Positions 50,648-59,529 of a DNA stretch of 64,000 nt are shown one piece after another. The stretch comes from Salinarimonas chemoclinalis (GTDB taxonomy: Bacteria > Pseudomonadota > Alphaproteobacteria > Rhizobiales > Beijerinckiaceae). The position numbers were made by a program, and so were the translations under genes. Below the pieces are notes generated by a model. The model saw only the letters and a program-made list of their open reading frames with translations. It was not told where the DNA came from and searched no databases. The DNA lies in NCBI RefSeq assembly GCF_041514305.1, contig NZ_JBGMWH010000018.1, positions 1-64,000 on the forward strand, given 5' to 3'. Each line of letters starts with the position of its first letter. Position 1 is the first letter of the stretch.

Positions 50648-51265
50648 TCAGGCCGGCGGCGACAAGAGGTCCTCGACTCCCGCCCGGAAGGCTTGGAAGC
50701 TGGTGGATCTGTTCCGATCGGGATCCATTCGCCCGGCGATCCGGCGGGCACCGTCGATCTTGGCGTAGCGCTTGGGATAGCCGTGCTTGCGCAGCAGCTT
50801 CTCCAGCTCCTCCCAGGTTCCGCCATTGTCGGGATTGGCGAACGGCCGCTTGCCGGTATTCAGCCGCGGCAGCTTCGTGTAGGCGGCGCACAGCGCATCG
50901 GGATCGCCCAGGAACCAGGATTCCAGCTCCTCGACGACGATGCGCGTCACGAGCCTGAAGGTACCGTCCCGTGCGCGTGCCCGGCGTGTCGGTAGCCCAG
51001 CGCGTCGCGCGGCGGTTTCGAGCTTTTCCTTCAGCGCTACGCAGTCGTCCGCATCACGGTCGACGAGAAGAACGAAGCGCAGATCGTCGCGCTCGCATAT
51101 CTCGGCGTAGCCGCGCAGGCGGCTTTCGATCACTTTGAGGAAATTCGACTTGTTCTGTAGATTGATCACCTTGAAGGTACAGCGACCGCGGATCAATCGG
51201 GGGAGAAGGTGTCCCAGAGCCGCCTCGGCGGATTCTTCCTCGACGAAGACGATCAGCTGCGTCAT
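50648..51265 (-). CDS. DUF4276 (TOPRIM-like) protein paired with an AAA ATPase
   Basis: 205-residue protein: LIVFVEEESAEAALGHLLPRL (acidic cluster near the N terminus), FVLLVDRDADDCVALKEKL (DxD motif, TOPRIM-like), EELESWFLGDP, and C-terminal basic region. DUF4276 proteins are found next to AAA ATPases and are thought to be nuclease-like. ATG 51265 overlaps the ATPase stop (ATGA), so the two are one translational unit. In PARIS- and AbiL-like anti-phage systems a similar ATPase is paired with a TOPRIM or RloB partner. Confidence 0.85.
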   Translation of the reverse strand: MTQLIVFVEEESAEAALGHLLPRLIRGRCTFKVINLQNKSNFLKVIESRLRGYAEICERDDLRFVLLVDRDADDCVALKEKLETAARRAGLPTRRARARDGTFRLVTRIVVEELESWFLGDPDALCAAYTKLPRLNTGKRPFANPDNGGTWEELEKLLRKHGYPKRYAKIDGARRIAGRMDPDRNRSTSFQAFRAGVEDLLSPPA

Positions 51266-52470
51266 GCCGCACCCGCCGACGCGAAGGGGTGGCCCACGCT
51301 GAAGTGGCCTTCGATCCAAAGCTGCCCCAGGTCGGCTCCCTCGTCGAGAAGGTTCTGTACGCCCGGCATGTCCGCGACACGGCGCGAGCGCGTGAACCCG
51401 TCTTCCGCACGATACAGGACCCGCACCTCGGCCGGATCGAGCCGCTTGATGAAGAAGGGCGAGTGCGTCGTCACGATCAGCTGGGCGTTCGCCGAAGCTT
51501 GCTGGCATTCCTCCGCCAGCTCGGGCAGGAGGAGTGGATGGAGGAAGTTCTCCGGCTCCTCGATGCCGATCAGTCGCGGTGGGGCGGGATCGTACAGCAC
51601 GGTGAGGTACGCGAGGAGCTTCAAGGTGCCGTCCGAGGCGTAGCGCGCGAGAATCGGGTCGGCGAACGGCCCGTCCTTGATGCGCAGCAGGAGACGCCCG
51701 TCGTCCAGCGGCTTGGCCTCGACCCGCTCGATCCGGGGAATGCGCCGTTGCAGCGTGGCGAAGATCTGCTCGAGGCGATCGGGGTGTTGCTCGCGCAGGT
51801 ACTGGATCACGTTCGCCAGGTTGTCGCCGCTTTGGGAGAGCCGTTCGGCGGGGCCGGACTCGGGGCTTCCTCTCGTGTCGTCGGCCGACAGATAGGACAT
51901 GTGCCAGCCGGTGATGAAGTTCTTCAGAGCGATCACGCGCGGGTTCTCGGCAAGGGTGCCGAGCGTGCTCACGGCGAGCACGTCCGGGCCGGACAGCTTG
52001 CGCTCCTGCCGCCGATCCTCACGCTCGGGTACCTCGCCGGTGATGACGCTGCCCTCGCCGCGGCCGTACTCCAGGATGTTGTACGGCTTGCCTCCGGCAC
52101 CTCGGGTCCAGCGCAGGAACTCGCGCGCCACCACCGGACGCGCACCGTCCTCGTCGATCTGGAGATGATAGGTGATCAACGGGGTTCGACCCGGACCCTG
52201 AGGCACCTCGCGATACTTGATCTCGATCTCGATCGACCCTTCGCTTCCGCGCGTTCGCAGCTCGCGAAATTTGCCGCGGCGGTCCCACGCTTTGCGAATG
52301 CCATCGGAGAAGCACTCCGACAGGAAGGCGAGGACATCGAATACGGTCGATTTACCGCTTCCGTTCGGGCCGACGAGCGCAGAGAGCGGCGTCAGCTTGT
52401 CGAGCGTCACATCCTTCAAGGCCCGGTAGTTCTTGATCTTGAGCTGCTCGATCCGTGGCGGCACGGTCAT
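51262..52470 (-). CDS. AAA family ATPase (AAA_21/OLD-like ABC-type)
   Basis: 402 residues: IEQLKIKNYRALKDVTLDKLTPLSALVGPNGSGKSTVFDVLAFL, with Walker A at 34-42; a long middle region; signature-like TLKLLAYLTVL and Walker B PRLIGIEEPENFLHPLLLPEL; then QLIVTTHSPFFIKRL with the conserved switch His. This is the SMC/OLD-type ABC ATPase fold seen in RecF/OLD and many defence systems. It is followed by a DUF4276 gene. First gene of a two-gene candidate defence module. Confidence 0.9.
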   Translation of the reverse strand: MTVPPRIEQLKIKNYRALKDVTLDKLTPLSALVGPNGSGKSTVFDVLAFLSECFSDGIRKAWDRRGKFRELRTRGSEGSIEIEIKYREVPQGPGRTPLITYHLQIDEDGARPVVAREFLRWTRGAGGKPYNILEYGRGEGSVITGEVPEREDRRQERKLSGPDVLAVSTLGTLAENPRVIALKNFITGWHMSYLSADDTRGSPESGPAERLSQSGDNLANVIQYLREQHPDRLEQIFATLQRRIPRIERVEAKPLDDGRLLLRIKDGPFADPILARYASDGTLKLLAYLTVLYDPAPPRLIGIEEPENFLHPLLLPELAEECQQASANAQLIVTTHSPFFIKRLDPAEVRVLYRAEDGFTRSRRVADMPGVQNLLDEGADLGQLWIEGHFSVGHPFASAGAA

Positions 52471-52585
52471 GACGCGGGGCTCCGGTGTTCCTCTCGTATG
52501 CGGGCCTTAGCACCTTTGCGAGCGGCGCGCAGCCCGGCGCGGACCGCCGATCCGCCGGCTCCGGCGTAAACCGGCGCACTCCCGC

Positions 52586-52978
52586 TCAGCCGAGTCGGGT
52601 GAGCGCCCAGCCGGCGGCGGCGATGTGGGCGAGGGTGATCGCGACCGAGAGCGCGTGCAGACGCGCGAAGCGGCCCTTCGCCCCGGCGTCGGTCGCCGCG
52701 TTGATGGCGGGCATCAGGATCTGGCGGGTCGGGACGGTCGTCGCCGCCACGGCGGTCATCAGCGCCGCGGCGAGCGGGTCGATCGGCCACAGCAGCAGCG
52801 CCGCGACGGCGGCCGTGCCGATCACGAACAGGTAGAAGTGCGGGAACGCCTTGCGGATCGTCGGTCCCGCGGTCTCCGGCGGCAGGGCCGTGAACAGGAA
52901 GGCGGCGAAGCCGAAGGAATACAGCACCATGCCTCCGAACAGGAGGGCGAGGACGAGGAGCGCGAGCGTGGCGAGCAT
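52586..52978 (-). CDS. DUF4149 family membrane protein
   Basis: 130-residue protein with four hydrophobic segments: LATLALLVLALLFGGMVLYSFGFAAFLFTALPPETAGPTIRKAFPHFYLF contains the conserved F-P..AG-RKAFP-Y pattern of DUF4149, then INAATDAGAKGRFARLHALSV. Function unknown. Confidence 0.85.
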   Translation of the reverse strand: MLATLALLVLALLFGGMVLYSFGFAAFLFTALPPETAGPTIRKAFPHFYLFVIGTAAVAALLLWPIDPLAAALMTAVAATTVPTRQILMPAINAATDAGAKGRFARLHALSVAITLAHIAAAGWALTRLG

Positions 52979-53071
52979 GGCCGGGTCCGTCTTCGGGGCG
53001 ACGCCGGCGAAGTGGCGCGCGCCGCCCGCGCGTCGATGCGGCGGGACGTCTCGGCGGGCGTGGCCCGCCGG

Positions 53072-53863
53072 CTACGACGCGACCGGCTCCGCGGTCGCCC
53101 GAAGGACGAGGTCCGCGGCCGCCTCCGGCGCGTCCCAGACGGGGAAGTGGCCGCAATCGGGAAACCAGTGCAGCCGCGCGGACGGGAACGCGGCGCAGGC
53201 GCGCTCGGCCTGCGCGGGGCGGCAGAGCCGGTCCTTGCGGCCCCACCCGATCGCGACCGGGCCGCTCGGTGCGGCGGCGGGTCCCTCCTGCGCCGGGCCG
53301 GCGGCGAGATCGCGGATCAGCGGGCCGACGGTCGGGGTCAGGGCCAGACCGTCGATCTCGCGCGCGGCGAGGTCCGCGGGAACGCGGGCGGGGTGGGCCG
53401 AGAGCTGGGCGAGGAGGAGGCTGCGGGTCGCGGCGTTGCGCGCGAGCGGTCCCCGCAGCGGCCCGAGGCCGCGCAGCGCGACGAGGGAGGCCGTGAGCGT
53501 GGCGCGGAACCAGGTCCGCTCGCGTCCGCGCCAGAAGCCACCGGGGTCGAGCGCCACGATCGGCCCGCCGACGCCGCGGCGCGCCATCTCCAGCACGAGC
53601 CGCGCCCCGAGCGAGGCGCCGACGAGCGCCGCGCGGTCGAGCCCCTCGGCGCGCAGGAACGCCTCGAGGCTGCGCGCCAGGCCATCGAAGCCGCCGCTGT
53701 CGGGCGCGCCCGGCGTCTCGCCGTGGGCGGGCAGGTCGAGCGCGATCACCGTGCGCCGCGCACGCAAGGCCGGCAGGATCGGATCCCAGGAGCGGCGGGT
53801 GCCGCCCAGGCCGTGAACGAGGACGATGGCGGGCCCCTCCCCGCTGCGGTCGTATCGAAGCAT
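53072..53863 (-). CDS. Alpha/beta hydrolase
   Basis: 263-residue alpha/beta-hydrolase: VLVHGLGGTRRSW (oxyanion loop), ALVGASLGARLVLEMA (nucleophile Ser in G-A-S-L-G), IGWGRKDRLCRP (Asp) and FPDCGHFPVWDAPE (His), so the triad is complete. No signal peptide. Substrate unknown. Confidence 0.92.
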   Translation of the reverse strand: MLRYDRSGEGPAIVLVHGLGGTRRSWDPILPALRARRTVIALDLPAHGETPGAPDSGGFDGLARSLEAFLRAEGLDRAALVGASLGARLVLEMARRGVGGPIVALDPGGFWRGRERTWFRATLTASLVALRGLGPLRGPLARNAATRSLLLAQLSAHPARVPADLAAREIDGLALTPTVGPLIRDLAAGPAQEGPAAAPSGPVAIGWGRKDRLCRPAQAERACAAFPSARLHWFPDCGHFPVWDAPEAAADLVLRATAEPVAS

Positions 53864-54019
53864 GCGTTCGCGCTCCCTCGCGTCTCGCCCCGCCCGTCAA
53901 GACCCGAGCGGCGACGGTCGTTCCGGCCGGCGCGCCGTTCGCCCCCGGCCGGGGAGGGTCGCCGCCGGCGCCCGCCCGTGCCATAAGGCCGCCGAACCAC
54001 TTCCCGGGCCGGCGAGCAC

Positions 54020-55642
54020 ATGATCCGTATCGAGAGCGTCACCAAACAGGCGAGCCATCGCATCCTGTTCATCGAGGCGTCCGCCACGATCCAGCGGGGC
54101 GAGAAGGTCGGCCTCGTCGGCCCCAACGGCGCGGGCAAGACCACGCTGTTCCGGCTGATCACCCGGGAGGAGCAACCCGACGAGGGCCGGGTCTCCGTCG
54201 ATCGCGGGGTGTCGATCGGCTATTTCAGTCAGGACGTCGGCGAGATGGCGGGCCGCAGCGCGGTCGCCGAGGTGATGGACGGCGCCGGTCCCGTCAGCGA
54301 CGTCGCCGCGGAGTTGCGGGCGCTCGAGGCAGCCATGGTCGATCCGGACCAGGCCGACGACCTCGCGGCTGTTGTAGAGCGCTACGGCGAGGTGCAGGCG
54401 CGCTTCGAGGAGCTCGACGGCTACGCGCTCGACGGCCGCGCGCGGGAGGTGCTGGCCGGGCTCGGCTTCTCGCAGGAGATGATGGACGGCGACGTCGGCA
54501 AGCTCTCCGGCGGCTGGAAGATGCGCGTCGCGCTCGCCCGCATCCTGCTCATGCGTCCCGACGTGATGCTGCTCGACGAGCCGAGCAACCACCTCGATCT
54601 CGAGAGCCTGATCTGGCTCGAATCCTTCCTGAAGACCTATCCCGGCGCCTTGTTGATGACCTCGCACGACCGCGCCTTCATGAACCGGGTCGTCGACAAG
54701 ATCGTCGAGATCGACGGGGGGGCGCTCACCAGCTACTCGGGCGACTACGAATTCTACGAAGCGCAGCGCGCGCTCGCCGAGAAGCAGCAGCAGGCGCAGT
54801 TCGAGCGCCAGCAGGCCATGCTCGCCAAGGAGGTCGCCTTCATCGAGCGCTTCAAGGCGCGGGCCTCGCACGCGGCCCAGGTGCAGAGCCGGGTGAAGAA
54901 GCTCGACAAGATCGACCGCGTGGAGCCGCCCCGCCGCCGCCGGGCGGTGAGCTTCGACTTTCCGCCCGCGCCGCGCTCGGGCGACGAGGTGATCAGCCTG
55001 AAGGGCGTGCACAAGGCCTGGGGCTCCCGGCGGATCTACGAGGGCCTCGACCTCGTCGTGCGCCGCAGGGAGCGCTGGTGCGTCATGGGCGTCAACGGCG
55101 CCGGCAAGTCGACGCTGCTCAAGCTCGCCGCCGGCGCCGCCGAGCCCGACGATGGATCGGTCACGATCGGCGCAGGCGTCAAGATGGGCTACTTCGCCCA
55201 GCACACGATGGAGGTGCTCGACGGCGAGCGCACGGTGTTCCAGTCGCTCGAGGAGGCCTTCCCCCAGGCCGGCCAGGGCTCGCTGCGCGCGCTCGCCGGC
55301 TGCTTCGGCTTCTCCGGCGACGACGCCGAGAAGAAGTGCCGCGTGCTGTCGGGCGGCGAGAAGGCGCGCCTCGTGATGGCGCTGATGCTCTACGACCCGC
55401 CCAACCTCCTCGTCCTCGACGAGCCGACGAACCACCTCGACATGGCCACCAAGGAGATGCTCGTCGCCGCGCTCGAACGCTACGAGGGCACCATGCTCTT
55501 CGTCTCCCACGACCGGCACTTCCTGGGCGCCCTGTCGAACCGGGTGCTGGAGGTGACGCCGGACGGCGTGCACCAGTACGCGGGCGGGTACGTCGAGTAC
55601 GTGGCGCGGACCGGGCAGGAGGCGCCGGGGTTGCGGGGGTGA
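54020..55642 (+). CDS. ABC-F family ATPase
   Basis: 540-residue protein with two ABC domains and no membrane segment. First: GLVGPNGAGKTTLFRLI, LSGGWKMRVALARILL, LLDEPSNHLDLESL. Second: MGVNGAGKSTLLKLAAG, LSGGEKARLVMALML, LVLDEPTNHLDMAT. Linker ~245-310. ABC-F proteins act on the ribosome (EttA, Uup, YbiT). The arrangement resembles YbiT/Uup-type general ABC-F rather than resistance proteins. Confidence 0.94.
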   Translation: MIRIESVTKQASHRILFIEASATIQRGEKVGLVGPNGAGKTTLFRLITREEQPDEGRVSVDRGVSIGYFSQDVGEMAGRSAVAEVMDGAGPVSDVAAELRALEAAMVDPDQADDLAAVVERYGEVQARFEELDGYALDGRAREVLAGLGFSQEMMDGDVGKLSGGWKMRVALARILLMRPDVMLLDEPSNHLDLESLIWLESFLKTYPGALLMTSHDRAFMNRVVDKIVEIDGGALTSYSGDYEFYEAQRALAEKQQQAQFERQQAMLAKEVAFIERFKARASHAAQVQSRVKKLDKIDRVEPPRRRRAVSFDFPPAPRSGDEVISLKGVHKAWGSRRIYEGLDLVVRRRERWCVMGVNGAGKSTLLKLAAGAAEPDDGSVTIGAGVKMGYFAQHTMEVLDGERTVFQSLEEAFPQAGQGSLRALAGCFGFSGDDAEKKCRVLSGGEKARLVMALMLYDPPNLLVLDEPTNHLDMATKEMLVAALERYEGTMLFVSHDRHFLGALSNRVLEVTPDGVHQYAGGYVEYVARTGQEAPGLRG

Positions 55643-55682
55643 GTGAGGTGGGGCGGGACGATGCTTGACGCCCGGCTCACGA

Positions 55683-55712
55683 GCTAGCTATCTAGCTAGC
55701 CATCGGCCGATG
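55683..55712. promoter_or_regulatory. Stacked palindromes, probable operator of the Phd/PIN operon
   Basis: GCTAGCTA-TC-TAGCTAGC (55683-55700) is a perfect 8-bp inverted repeat, followed without a gap by the perfect palindrome CATCGGCCGATG (55701-55712). They lie 38 bp before the antitoxin start. Two adjacent dyads fit autorepression by Phd-type antitoxin dimers and toxin-dependent cooperativity. Confidence 0.7.
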
Positions 55713-55749
55713 AAAGCGAGCCGTGCGAGGAGTGCGAGGAGTGACGGCG

Positions 55750-55995
55750 ATGTGGACGCTCCAGGACGCGAAGAACAGGTTCAGCCGGGTCGTGGACGAC
55801 GCGATGTCCGGGACGCCGCAGCGGGTCACCAGGCGGGGCAAGCCGGCTGTCGTCGTCGTGGAGGCCAGGCAATACGACCTGCTCGTGGCGCAGGCGCGCG
55901 CCGGGCGCGGCTCCTTTACCGAGCATCTGCTCGCGTTCCCCGGCGATCTTCCCCTCGACCGCGCCGACCTGCGGCCGCGGGAGGTCGATCTCTGA
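55750..55995 (+). CDS. Phd/YefM-type antitoxin
   Basis: 81-residue antitoxin: MWTLQDAKNRFSRVVDDAMSGTPQRVTRRGKPAVVVVEARQYDLL is the Phd/YefM DNA-binding domain; the disordered C-terminal tail (SFTEHLLAFPGDLPL) should bind the toxin. ATG 55750 has GAGGAG nine bases upstream; GTG 55741 is an alternative. The stop overlaps the toxin start (TGATG). Confidence 0.9.
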   Translation: MWTLQDAKNRFSRVVDDAMSGTPQRVTRRGKPAVVVVEARQYDLLVAQARAGRGSFTEHLLAFPGDLPLDRADLRPREVDL

Positions 55996-56399
55996 TGTAC
56001 CTCGTCGACACGAACGTCTTGTCCGCGCCGCGCCGCGCCGACCGGGATCGGTCGGTTGCTCGATGGTTCGAGCGGCACGACGAGCGCACGCTGTTCCTGA
56101 GCGTCCTCACGCTCGGAGAGATCGAGCGCGGCATCGAGGCGGTGCGGGACCGCGACCCGGATTTCGCGGCGACGCTGCGGGCGTGGGTCGATACGACGGC
56201 CGCGCTCTTCGCCGATCGCATCCTGCCGGTCTGTCCGGACGTGGCGCGGATCTGGGGCCGCTTGAGCGCGCAGATCGGGCACAACGGAGTCGACGTTGTG
56301 ATCGCCGCGACGGCGCTCCACCACGGCGCGGTCGTCGTCACGCGAAACGTCGCGCACTTCGAGGGGACCGGCGTAGAGGTCGAGAACCCGTTCGGTTGA
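55995..56399 (+). CDS. PIN-domain toxin (FitB/VapC-like)
   Basis: 134-residue PIN RNase: YLVDTNVLSAPRRADRD (first Asp), LTLGEIERGIEAVRDRDP (Glu), NGVDVVIAATALHHGAVVVTRNVAHFEGTGVEVENPF (third and fourth acidic positions). All catalytic positions present. Coupled to the Phd-type antitoxin; FitAB-like systems bind DNA as a complex. Confidence 0.92.
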   Translation: MYLVDTNVLSAPRRADRDRSVARWFERHDERTLFLSVLTLGEIERGIEAVRDRDPDFAATLRAWVDTTAALFADRILPVCPDVARIWGRLSAQIGHNGVDVVIAATALHHGAVVVTRNVAHFEGTGVEVENPFG

Positions 56400-56506
56400 G
56401 TTCGTGGGGACCAAATCAGGCGCCGGGCTCGGCGCCGAACTGTCACGGACGTGACGGCGCTTCCGATGCACTCGGCCAGAAACGCTTAGAGCCGCAAGGC
56501 TTTGGA

Positions 56507-56581
<75 letters not shown>

Positions 56582-56717
56582 TCCAGACCGGCGACTTCGG
56601 GTGGGCGCCGCCGGTGAGGAGGGCCGTATAGCGGAGGGATTCGCGGGATGCAAGCGGTAAGATGCACGCTGATCCGTCCCCGCTCTCGCCCCGTCCGCCG
56701 GCCCGGTCCCGCCGCGC

Positions 56718-57074
56718 TCAGGCGGCCAGCAGCTTCTCCACCTCGTTGACGAGGTCCTTGAGATGGAAGGGCTTGGAGAGGACCTTGGCGTCCTTGGGGG
56801 CCTGCGTGTCCGGGTTGAGCGCCACCGCGGCGAAGCCGGTGATGAACATCACCTTGATGTCCGGGTCGAGCTCGGTCGCGCGGCGCGCGAGCTCGATGCC
56901 GTCCATCTCGGGCATGACGATGTCGGTGAGGAGCAGTTCGAAGGGCTCCTCCCGCAGGCGGTTGTAGGCGGACAAACCGTTGTCGAAGCTCGCCACGTCG
57001 TAGCCCGCGTTCTGCAGGGCCTTGGCGAGGAAGCGGCGCATGTCGTCGTCGTCTTCCGCGAGAAGGATCTTCAT
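56718..57074 (-). CDS. cpdR: Single-domain response regulator CpdR
   Basis: 118-residue stand-alone receiver: KILLAEDDDDMRRFLAKALQNAGYDV, phospho-acceptor Asp51 (LLTDIVMPEMDGIELARRA), IKVMFITGFAAVALN and SKPFHLKDLVNEVEKLL. The FITGFAAVAL and C-terminal residues are those of CpdR, which recruits ClpXP to the pole and controls cell-cycle proteolysis when unphosphorylated. Start ATG 57074. Confidence 0.93.
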   Translation of the reverse strand: MKILLAEDDDDMRRFLAKALQNAGYDVASFDNGLSAYNRLREEPFELLLTDIVMPEMDGIELARRATELDPDIKVMFITGFAAVALNPDTQAPKDAKVLSKPFHLKDLVNEVEKLLAA

Positions 57075-57292
57075 CTGTCGTCCGGATCGGCTCTGGTGCG
57101 AATCGGCTATCGTTGTTCCATAAAGCCGACGGGCCGTAAACAGGCCATGAAGCCGGCTGCCCGCCGCGGCGGCCCGCGCCGATCTGCGCCATGGACAGAC
57201 GGCGCGCGAGGCCCCATCTTCGATGGCTCGCGCGGGGCGTGCGCGCCGGTTCGGCAGCGCCCCCGCATCAGCTCGGAGACCCGGCAGGCCGC

Positions 57293-58237
57293 ATGCCCGT
57301 CGCACAGGACACGCATCTCGGCGCGGACCTCGCGCGCGACGCCGATCTCGACCCGGACTTCGCCCCCGCCTTCGTGGTGGACGCGCCCGGGCGGCAGAGC
57401 GCACCCTTCGTCTTCAACGCGCCGCATGCCGGTACGGTCTACCCCGCCTCCTTCCTCGCCGCCGCGCGCCTCTCCGGCGTCGCGCTGCGCCGCTCGGAGG
57501 ACGCGCACGTCGACGCGCTGTTCGCAGACGCGCCGGCGCTCGGCGCGCCGCTGCTGCGCGCGCGCTTCCCCCGCGCCTATCTCGACGTGAACCGCGAGCC
57601 CTACGAGCTCGACCCGCGCATGTTCGACGGGCGGCTGCCCGGCTACGCCAACACGCGCTCGATGCGCGTCGCCGGCGGGCTCGGCACCATCCCGCGCCTC
57701 GTCGCGGACGGGCACGAGATCTACGCCCGCAAGCTCGCGGTGGAGGAAGGGCTCGCCCGCGTGGAGGCGCTCTACAAGCCCTATCACCGCACCCTGCGCC
57801 GGCTCGTCGAGCGCACCGTCTCGCTCTTCGGCGCCGCCGTCCTGATCGACTGCCACTCGATGCCCTCCTCCTCGCTCGCCCGCGAGGAGATGGGCGTCGC
57901 CGACATCGTGCTCGGCGATCGCTACGGGACGAGCTGCGCGGGGCCGATCACGGACCTCGTCGAGGAGGCGCTGCGCCGGCGCGGCTACGGGGTCGCCCGC
58001 AACAAGCCCTACGCGGGCGGCTTCATCACCGAGCACTACGGCGAGCCGGCCGGGCGGCGCCACGCCCTGCAGATCGAGATCAACCGCGCGCTCTACATGG
58101 ACGAGCGCACGCTGGCCCGCAGCCCCGCCTTCGCGACGATCGCCCGCGACCTGATCGACGCCATGGCGGAGGTCTTCCCGGCCATCGCCGCCTGCGTCGG
58201 CGCCGCGTCGATCGAGCCGGGGCTCGCGGCGGAATGA
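57293..58237 (+). CDS. N-formylglutamate amidohydrolase
   Basis: 314 residues: APFVFNAPHAGTVYPASF (metal-binding His), RSEDAHVDALFADAPALGAPLLRARFPRAYLDVNREPYELDP, LIDCHSMPSSS and ITEHYGEPAGRRHALQIEINRALYMDE are diagnostic. Hydrolyses N-formyl-L-glutamate to formate and glutamate, the last step of one histidine route (HutG) or a related amide. ATG 57293 chosen. It is far from the HAL-like gene but may belong to the same pathway. Confidence 0.92.
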   Translation: MPVAQDTHLGADLARDADLDPDFAPAFVVDAPGRQSAPFVFNAPHAGTVYPASFLAAARLSGVALRRSEDAHVDALFADAPALGAPLLRARFPRAYLDVNREPYELDPRMFDGRLPGYANTRSMRVAGGLGTIPRLVADGHEIYARKLAVEEGLARVEALYKPYHRTLRRLVERTVSLFGAAVLIDCHSMPSSSLAREEMGVADIVLGDRYGTSCAGPITDLVEEALRRRGYGVARNKPYAGGFITEHYGEPAGRRHALQIEINRALYMDERTLARSPAFATIARDLIDAMAEVFPAIAACVGAASIEPGLAAE

Positions 58238-58377
58238 GCGGGGTGGGGGCGCGGGCGCCGGCACCATACGATGCGCTTATTCGCGCGGCAGCCAGGGTGA
58301 GTGGATTGTAGCAATCCATCTTTTGATTGCCGCAACATAACAGTATTGACAGAAAATTGTCGCGCGTTAACCTCGGC

Positions 58378-59529
58378 ATGCAAACCCTGGACATCCACGG
58401 ACCGCGCTCTGCGGACTCGATACGCGCTTTGTCCATGCAATCGGTTCTCACGGCCAGGACGACGGCTGTCGCGGCCTGGCTCGACATCAATCGGATCAGG
58501 TCGGACCTGGTGGCGGCGATCCTCGGCGGCGCCGCTCCGCTCGACGCTGGTGCCGCACCGCCGGAAAAGGACCACCGTTTCGCTGTGCGCCGCGTGCGAG
58601 AACTGTGCGCGGATGCGTTCGCCGCGGCATGGCCATTGCACGCCGAGGTCGCCCGACGCGTTTGCACAGACGCACCGACGTGGTTCGTCGCGCAGCGCGG
58701 CGCGAGGCCGCAGACCCGCGACGCTGGGCCGCGCGCGCTTCCATCGATCATCGTTCCCTGGCGTACCGGCTCGGCAGAGGAGGCGCTCTCGCTCGTCCAC
58801 GAACTCGCGCATGCGGTCCAGATCGTCGCCACACACGTCCACACTCCCGGAGCGACGATGCCGCCCGTGGCGCGCGAGGTCTGCGCATTCCTGGGCGAGA
58901 GAGCCGTGTTGCGGCACCTCTCCGACGGCCGGGAACGTCGAGCGCTCCGGGCGGCCTGGATCCGCGACGACCGCACCTATCTGGTCGCCGACGCGCAGCG
59001 ACTGAGGGCGGCGCTGGCCAGCGGCGGCGCAACCTACGACTACCGTTGGAACTATCCGGTGGCACGCTGGATCGCGCGACGGTCGGCGGGTCTTGCGGAG
59101 CCCAACACGGCCTGCGCACTCCTCGAGAGCGGCCCGGATGCGCCCACGCGGCTGGAACCCCACATTCTCGACGCGCTGGCGTCGCGAAATCCGCTCCCGC
59201 CGATCGTCGGCCGGGACGAGGCCGGACCGATGGCCGCCTACCGACGCATCGGGGTCGCTGCCGCTCTGGAGACGGCGGCGAAGGATCTCGACGGCGAGAC
59301 GGTTCAAGGCTTCTACGCTGCGATTGTCGGCGCCCTGCGCGACGGGGGGCTGGTGATCGGGGTCGACGAGGAGGCTCGGCCCTTCGGATGGGGCATCGCA
59401 TCGCGCGCAGGCGAATCGGCGGCGGGCAACGAGCGGCTCGCGGCGCCGTTCGGCGACCGTGCGCGGATGGAAGCCCTCATCTCCCGCCGCGCCTCCGCCG
59501 ACGCCAACCGAGGAGGGCACTCGCCATGA
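58378..59529 (+). CDS. M3-like HExxH metallopeptidase homologue of the type I secretion cluster
   Basis: 383 residues. The region EEALSLVHELAHAVQIV holds HExxH at 141-145; downstream VAREVCAFLGERAVL offers Glu167 (or Glu174) as third zinc ligand, an M3/gluzincin-type layout with compact, mostly helical surroundings. No signal peptide or membrane segment, so cytoplasmic. The frame stays open to a TTG at 58327; I prefer ATG 58378. The stop overlaps the acyltransferase start (ATGA), so they form one operon. Possible role: maturation or turnover of the small secreted protein; that is inference. Confidence 0.75.
   Translation: MQTLDIHGPRSADSIRALSMQSVLTARTTAVAAWLDINRIRSDLVAAILGGAAPLDAGAAPPEKDHRFAVRRVRELCADAFAAAWPLHAEVARRVCTDAPTWFVAQRGARPQTRDAGPRALPSIIVPWRTGSAEEALSLVHELAHAVQIVATHVHTPGATMPPVAREVCAFLGERAVLRHLSDGRERRALRAAWIRDDRTYLVADAQRLRAALASGGATYDYRWNYPVARWIARRSAGLAEPNTACALLESGPDAPTRLEPHILDALASRNPLPPIVGRDEAGPMAAYRRIGVAAALETAAKDLDGETVQGFYAAIVGALRDGGLVIGVDEEARPFGWGIASRAGESAAGNERLAAPFGDRARMEALISRRASADANRGGHSP

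Noticed and set aside
56641..56717. Possible attachment site at the tRNA-Val 3' end
   Set aside because: No integrase gene or direct repeat of the tRNA end was seen nearby.
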